Part shown: one piece after another, positions 60,336-64,000 of the stretch
How positions within the stretch are numbered: position 1 is the first letter of the stretch
Layout: each line of letters starts with the position of its first letter
DNA from: Lelliottia sp. JS-SCA-14
Lineage (GTDB): Bacteria; Pseudomonadota; Gammaproteobacteria; Enterobacterales; Enterobacteriaceae
Reading direction: 5' to 3'
Assembly: GCF_035593345.1 (NCBI RefSeq)
Contig: NZ_CP141606.1
Location: 1,054,001-1,118,000 of the forward strand
Length of the DNA: 64,000 nt
The notes under the pieces: generated by a model
What the model saw: only the letters and a program-made list of their open reading frames with translations
Told to the model about the DNA's origin: nothing
The model's database searches: none
Position numbers and translations under genes: made by a program

Positions 60336-60875
60336 TTACTGAACGGCGGGCTGGATATCGTGGATGCGGATGAAACCTAACTGTTCCGGCGTTGTGCCGT
60401 TCAATTGCAGCGGGATATCGACATCGCTCGGAGCCAGCACGCTGGCCGGAGCCGTCACCAGCTGATTCTGCACGTTCACTTCCTGATAACTCTCGGTCGT
60501 GCCCTGCAGCTGGCCCCACTCGACGGTGCCGCTAAACGCCGGGAGCGGATCGTTGGACTGGCCCTGAATACGCAGCGTCGCGCGCGTGCCGTCGGCGTTT
60601 GGTGCAACGTTCACCAGCGACATGCGCAGCGTACCGATCTGGCTTTTCAGCAGGGCAGGCGTGTTCGCGCCCGGCAGCAGGTACACACCGCTGCTGGATT
60701 TGGCATTCAGCGCGTTTTGCTGGGTGATCTTGACCGTCTCCTGGTTCAGCTTCGTCATCGCCGTATTGAGCGTGTTCACGCTCTGTTTCATCTGGCGTAC
60801 TTCGCTTTGCTGCGCGCAGGCGCTGAGGGTGAAGAGACTTCCCACCACGAGAATTCTTAGGTAACGTCTTGTCAT
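60336..60875 (-). CDS. yajI: Lipoprotein YajI (DUF3251)
   Basis: 179 residues with signal peptide MTRRYLRILVVGSLFTLSAC, where Cys20 is the lipobox cysteine. A short coiled coil follows (QQSEVRQMKQSVNTLNTAMTKLNQETVKI), then a beta-rich domain. Matches E. coli YajI over its length. Function unknown. Divergent from nrdR. Confidence 0.94.
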   Translation of the reverse strand: MTRRYLRILVVGSLFTLSACAQQSEVRQMKQSVNTLNTAMTKLNQETVKITQQNALNAKSSSGVYLLPGANTPALLKSQIGTLRMSLVNVAPNADGTRATLRIQGQSNDPLPAFSGTVEWGQLQGTTESYQEVNVQNQLVTAPASVLAPSDVDIPLQLNGTTPEQLGFIRIHDIQPAVQ

Positions 60876-61016
60876 TGCGTTTAATTCCCTGAAATAACGG
60901 ATTGCCCTAATGGTAGTCAGGAACACGCCGTCAGGTATAGATCCTTTGTCTCAAAAACGCTCTTCCTTTGTTGTGGGCCCAGTTCGGGGTAAAATAGAGT
61001 TCAGTTAACCAGATAG

Positions 61017-61478
<462 letters not shown>

Positions 61479-61482
61479 GCCC

Positions 61483-62586
61483 ATGCAGGATGAGATTTAC
61501 ATGGCGCGAGCGATGAAGCTCGCGCAGCGCGGACGATTCACCACCCATCCCAATCCGAACGTTGGCTGCGTCATTGTCAAAGACGGCGAGATCGTCGGCG
61601 AAGGTTTTCACTATCGCGCCGGTGAGCCGCACGCAGAAGTTCACGCGCTACGTATGGCGGGCGAAAAAGCCCGCGGCGCGACGGCCTATGTGACGCTGGA
61701 GCCCTGCAGCCATCACGGGCGCACGCCGCCATGCTGCGAAGCGCTAATCGCGGCGGGTGTGGCGCGGGTCGTCACCTCTATGCAGGACCCGAACCCGCAG
61801 GTGGCGGGGCGCGGACTGTATCGCCTGCAGCAAGAGGGGATCGACGTCAGCCACGGGCTGATGATGAACGATGCCGAGGCGCTGAATAAAGGTTTTCTCA
61901 AGCGCATGCGGACCGGTTTTCCGTACATCCAGCTGAAGCTGGGCGCATCCGTCGACGGTCGTACGGCGATGGCCAGCGGTGAAAGCCAGTGGATCACCTC
62001 CCCGCAGGCAAGGCGCGATGTGCAACGTCTGCGCGCGCAAAGCCATGCTATTCTCACCAGCAGTGAAACGGTGCTGGCGGATGATCCGGCGATGACCGTG
62101 CGCTGGGACGAGCTCGACGCCGACACCCAGGCGCTCTATCCGCAAGAGAATCTGCGCCAGCCGCTGCGCATTGTACTGGATCGTCAGAATCGCGTCACAC
62201 CCGCGCACCGCATCGTGCAGCAGCCGGGCGAAACCTGGATTGCGCGTACCCAGGAAGATGGCCGCGAATGGCCGGAAACCGTGCGCAGCTTCATGGTGCC
62301 GGAGCATAACGGCCACATCGATTTAGTGGTGATGATGATGCTGCTCGGCAAACAGCAGGTGAACAGCATCTGGGTCGAAGCTGGCCCGACGCTTGCCGGT
62401 GCGCTGTTGCAGGCAGGGCTGGTGGATGAACTGATTGTCTACGTTGCGCCTAAACTGTTAGGTGACGATGCGCGCGGCCTGTTTGTGCTGCCCGGCCTTG
62501 AAAAACTGGCCGACGCACCGCAGCTCAAATTTAGCGAAATTCGGCAGGTTGGCCCGGACGTGTGCCTGCATTTAACCCCTGCGTGA
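61483..62586 (+). CDS. ribD: Bifunctional riboflavin deaminase/reductase RibD
   Basis: 367 residues. N-terminal deaminase (1-145) with zinc motifs HAEVHAL and EPCSHHGRTPPCCEAL; C-terminal NADPH reductase (about 146-367) beginning PYIQLKLGASVDGRTAMASG. It performs the second and third steps of riboflavin synthesis. The next gene follows after 87 bp. Confidence 0.98.
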   Translation: MQDEIYMARAMKLAQRGRFTTHPNPNVGCVIVKDGEIVGEGFHYRAGEPHAEVHALRMAGEKARGATAYVTLEPCSHHGRTPPCCEALIAAGVARVVTSMQDPNPQVAGRGLYRLQQEGIDVSHGLMMNDAEALNKGFLKRMRTGFPYIQLKLGASVDGRTAMASGESQWITSPQARRDVQRLRAQSHAILTSSETVLADDPAMTVRWDELDADTQALYPQENLRQPLRIVLDRQNRVTPAHRIVQQPGETWIARTQEDGREWPETVRSFMVPEHNGHIDLVVMMMLLGKQQVNSIWVEAGPTLAGALLQAGLVDELIVYVAPKLLGDDARGLFVLPGLEKLADAPQLKFSEIRQVGPDVCLHLTPA

Positions 62587-62673
62587 GGCTTTCTGAAATA
62601 GAGAAGCAGTGCGCGAAGTATTATGATAAAATCCGCCCCCCTGCGGGGCCAAATGAACCCGTAAAGGAAGAGT

Positions 62674-63144
62674 ATGAATATTATTGAAGCTGCTGTTGCT
62701 ACCCCGGACGCTCGCGTCGCCATCACTATTGCGCGTTTCAACAACTTCATCAACGACAGCCTGCTGGACGGCGCGATTGACGCCCTGAAACGTATTGGCC
62801 AGGTCAAAGATGACAATATTACCGTTGTTTGGGTTCCAGGTGCCTACGAACTGCCGTTGGCAGCGGGCGCTTTGGCGAAAACCGGTAAATACGACGCGGT
62901 GATTGCGCTGGGTACGGTCATTCGTGGCGGCACTGCTCACTTCGAATACGTGGCGGGTGGTGCAAGCAATGGTCTGGCGCACGTGGCACAGGATTCTGAA
63001 ATTCCTGTCGCATTCGGCGTACTGACCACCGAAAGTATTGAACAAGCCATCGAACGCGCTGGCACCAAAGCCGGTAACAAAGGTGCAGAAGCTGCACTGA
63101 CCGCGCTGGAAATGATCAACGTATTGAAAGCCATTAAGGCCTGA
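62674..63144 (+). CDS. ribE: 6,7-dimethyl-8-ribityllumazine synthase
   Basis: 156 residues. Penultimate step of riboflavin synthesis; forms a 60-subunit shell. Motifs [30 protein letters not shown] and the catalytic His in the latter. Called ribE (older ribH) in E. coli. Ribosome site AAAGGAAG. nusB starts 21 bp downstream. Confidence 0.97.
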   Translation: MNIIEAAVATPDARVAITIARFNNFINDSLLDGAIDALKRIGQVKDDNITVVWVPGAYELPLAAGALAKTGKYDAVIALGTVIRGGTAHFEYVAGGASNGLAHVAQDSEIPVAFGVLTTESIEQAIERAGTKAGNKGAEAALTALEMINVLKAIKA

Positions 63145-63165
63145 TTTTTTTGTAAGGGGAATTCC

Positions 63166-63585
63166 GTGAAACCTGCTGCTCGTCGCCGCGCCCGTGAGTG
63201 TGCCGTCCAGGCGCTCTACTCCTGGCAGTTGTCCCAGAACGACATCGCTGATGTTGAATACCAGTTCCTGGCGGAACAAGACGTCAAAGACGTTGACGTC
63301 CTGTACTTCCGTGAACTGCTGTCGGGAGTGGCGACTAATAGCGCGTATCTCGACGGTCTGATGAAGCCGTACCTGTCCCGTCTGCTCGAAGAGCTGGGCC
63401 AGGTTGAGAAAGCAGTGCTGCGCATTGCGCTGTTTGAGCTGTCTAAACGTCAGGATGTGCCCTACAAAGTGGCCATCAACGAAGCTATCGAACTGGCGAA
63501 AACCTTCGGTGCTGAAGACAGCCACAAATTTGTGAATGGCGTGCTGGATAAAGCCGCACCTGCGATCCGTCCCCACAAAAAGTGA
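63166..63585 (+). CDS. nusB: Transcription antitermination protein NusB
   Basis: 139 residues from a GTG after AAGGGGA. All-helical; [19 protein letters not shown] is the RNA-binding Arg-rich start, and [28 protein letters not shown] is the conserved end. It works with NusE in rRNA antitermination. Terminator just after. Confidence 0.98.
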   Translation: MKPAARRRARECAVQALYSWQLSQNDIADVEYQFLAEQDVKDVDVLYFRELLSGVATNSAYLDGLMKPYLSRLLEELGQVEKAVLRIALFELSKRQDVPYKVAINEAIELAKTFGAEDSHKFVNGVLDKAAPAIRPHKK

Positions 63586-63592
63586 TCCGCAG

Positions 63593-63638
63593 ACCGGAGT
63601 TTCGCACCGCCGCCTGGCTGTGCGGCTCCGGTTTTTTT
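63593..63638 (+). terminator. Terminator after nusB
   Basis: ACCGGAG pairs with CTCCGGT, with an inner CGCAC / GTGCG stem, followed by TTTTTTATTTT. Confidence 0.85.
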
Positions 63639-63662
63639 ATTTTATTTGCTGAGGCATAACGT

Positions 63663-64000
63663 ATGGCATGCGGCGAATTCTCCCTGATTGCCCGTTATTT
63701 TGACCGTGTTCGTACCTCCCGTCTTGATGTTGAAACGGGCATTGGCGACGACTGCGCACTTCTTAATATTCCCGAAAAACAGACCCTCGCGATCAGCACC
63801 GACACTTTAGTGTGCGGGCGTCATTTCCTCGCGGATATCGATCCGGCGGATCTGGCGTACAAAGCGCTGGCGGTTAACGTGAGCGATCTGGCGGCGATGG
63901 GGGCTGACCCCGCGTGGCTGACGCTGGCGCTGACCTTGCCGAACGTCGATGAAGCCTGGCTTGAAGCCTTCAGCGACGCGCTGTTTGAGCAACTCAACTA
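63663..64000 (+). CDS. thiL: Thiamine-monophosphate kinase ThiL, N-terminal part (3' end outside window)
   Basis: The first 112 residues are visible, from [16 protein letters not shown]. Magnesium/ATP-binding acidic motifs [21 protein letters not shown] and [14 protein letters not shown] are typical of ThiL. It makes thiamine diphosphate from the monophosphate. The frame is open to the window edge. It follows the nusB terminator, as in E. coli. Confidence 0.96.
   Translation, partial: MACGEFSLIARYFDRVRTSRLDVETGIGDDCALLNIPEKQTLAISTDTLVCGRHFLADIDPADLAYKALAVNVSDLAAMGADPAWLTLALTLPNVDEAWLEAFSDALFEQLN

Noticed and set aside
62587..62673. FMN riboswitch before ribE
   Set aside because: The 87-bp gap is too short and lacks the conserved RFN elements. 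In E. coli the riboswitch is at a different gene (ribB).

Overview
The window is a chromosomal segment of an enterobacterium close to Enterobacter, Lelliottia or Leclercia. The backbone has the same gene order as the Escherichia coli and Salmonella chromosomes from tauABCD-hemB to nusB-thiL. Protein identity to the E. coli products, recalled from memory, is very high. The high GC of the backbone and the REP elements of the GCCGGGTGGCGG...CCGGC type also fit. Genus and species cannot be settled from the sequence alone.

Layout. (1) 1-6710 is an accessory fimbrial and regulatory island. It holds the 3' end of a chaperone-usher operon (usher, chaperone, two minor pilins, a tip adhesin carrying the zinc-binding histidines of Proteus MrpH), an EAL phosphodiesterase translationally coupled to the adhesin, a ToxR/CadC-like membrane regulator with a FidL-like partner, and a LuxR-type regulator. 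Composition turns AT-rich near 4,400, inside the EAL gene. (2) 6849-10263 is the taurine operon tauABCD. (3) 10324-12024 is a two-domain acyltransferase resembling the ornithine-lipid synthase OlsF, inserted between tauD and hemB with a REP element on each side. (4) 12156-24164 is hemB, a large autotransporter, iprA, ampH, a cysteine hydrolase, sbmA, yaiW, yaiY, yaiZ, ddlA and an extensin/LAS-type envelope protein. (5) 24316-35392 is an MdtG-like transporter with a perfect CRP half-site pair upstream, then iraP, phoA, psiF, dgcC, proC, yaiI, aroL-yaiA, aroM, ppnP, rdgC and mak. A 527-bp insertion lies between phoA and psiF. It has IS4-type terminal inverted repeats, a 13-bp target duplication and no transposase. 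(6) 35527-47245 is sbcDC, phoBR, brnQ, proY and malZ. (7) 47446-50575 is an accessory three-gene cluster (isochorismatase-like hydrolase, antibiotic-biosynthesis-monooxygenase-domain membrane protein, amidohydrolase with a Cys/His-rich tail). (8) 50746-64000 is a 2-Cys peroxiredoxin, acpH, queA-tgt-yajC-secDF, an M24-fold protein lacking key metal ligands, tsx, yajI, nrdR-ribD-ribE-nusB and the start of thiL.

How the genes work together. Phosphate starvation is a main theme: phoBR with its own Pho box, phoA with a Pho box, psiF, and iraP nearby. Cyclic-di-GMP appears twice, with a synthase (dgcC, GGDEF and I-site intact) and a phosphodiesterase (fimbrial EAL gene). Aromatic biosynthesis is represented by aroL with clear TyrR and TrpR sites. 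Riboflavin, heme, thiamine, queuosine and Sec export genes form the housekeeping part.

The most novel-looking items are the non-autonomous IS4-like element with its 36-bp perfect palindrome and strongly structured interior, the MrpH-class adhesin operon wired to an EAL protein, the REP-flanked OlsF-like gene, the metal-ligand-poor M24 protein, and the hydrolase/monooxygenase/amidohydrolase cluster. No CRISPR array, rRNA, tRNA, prophage or complete insertion sequence was seen.
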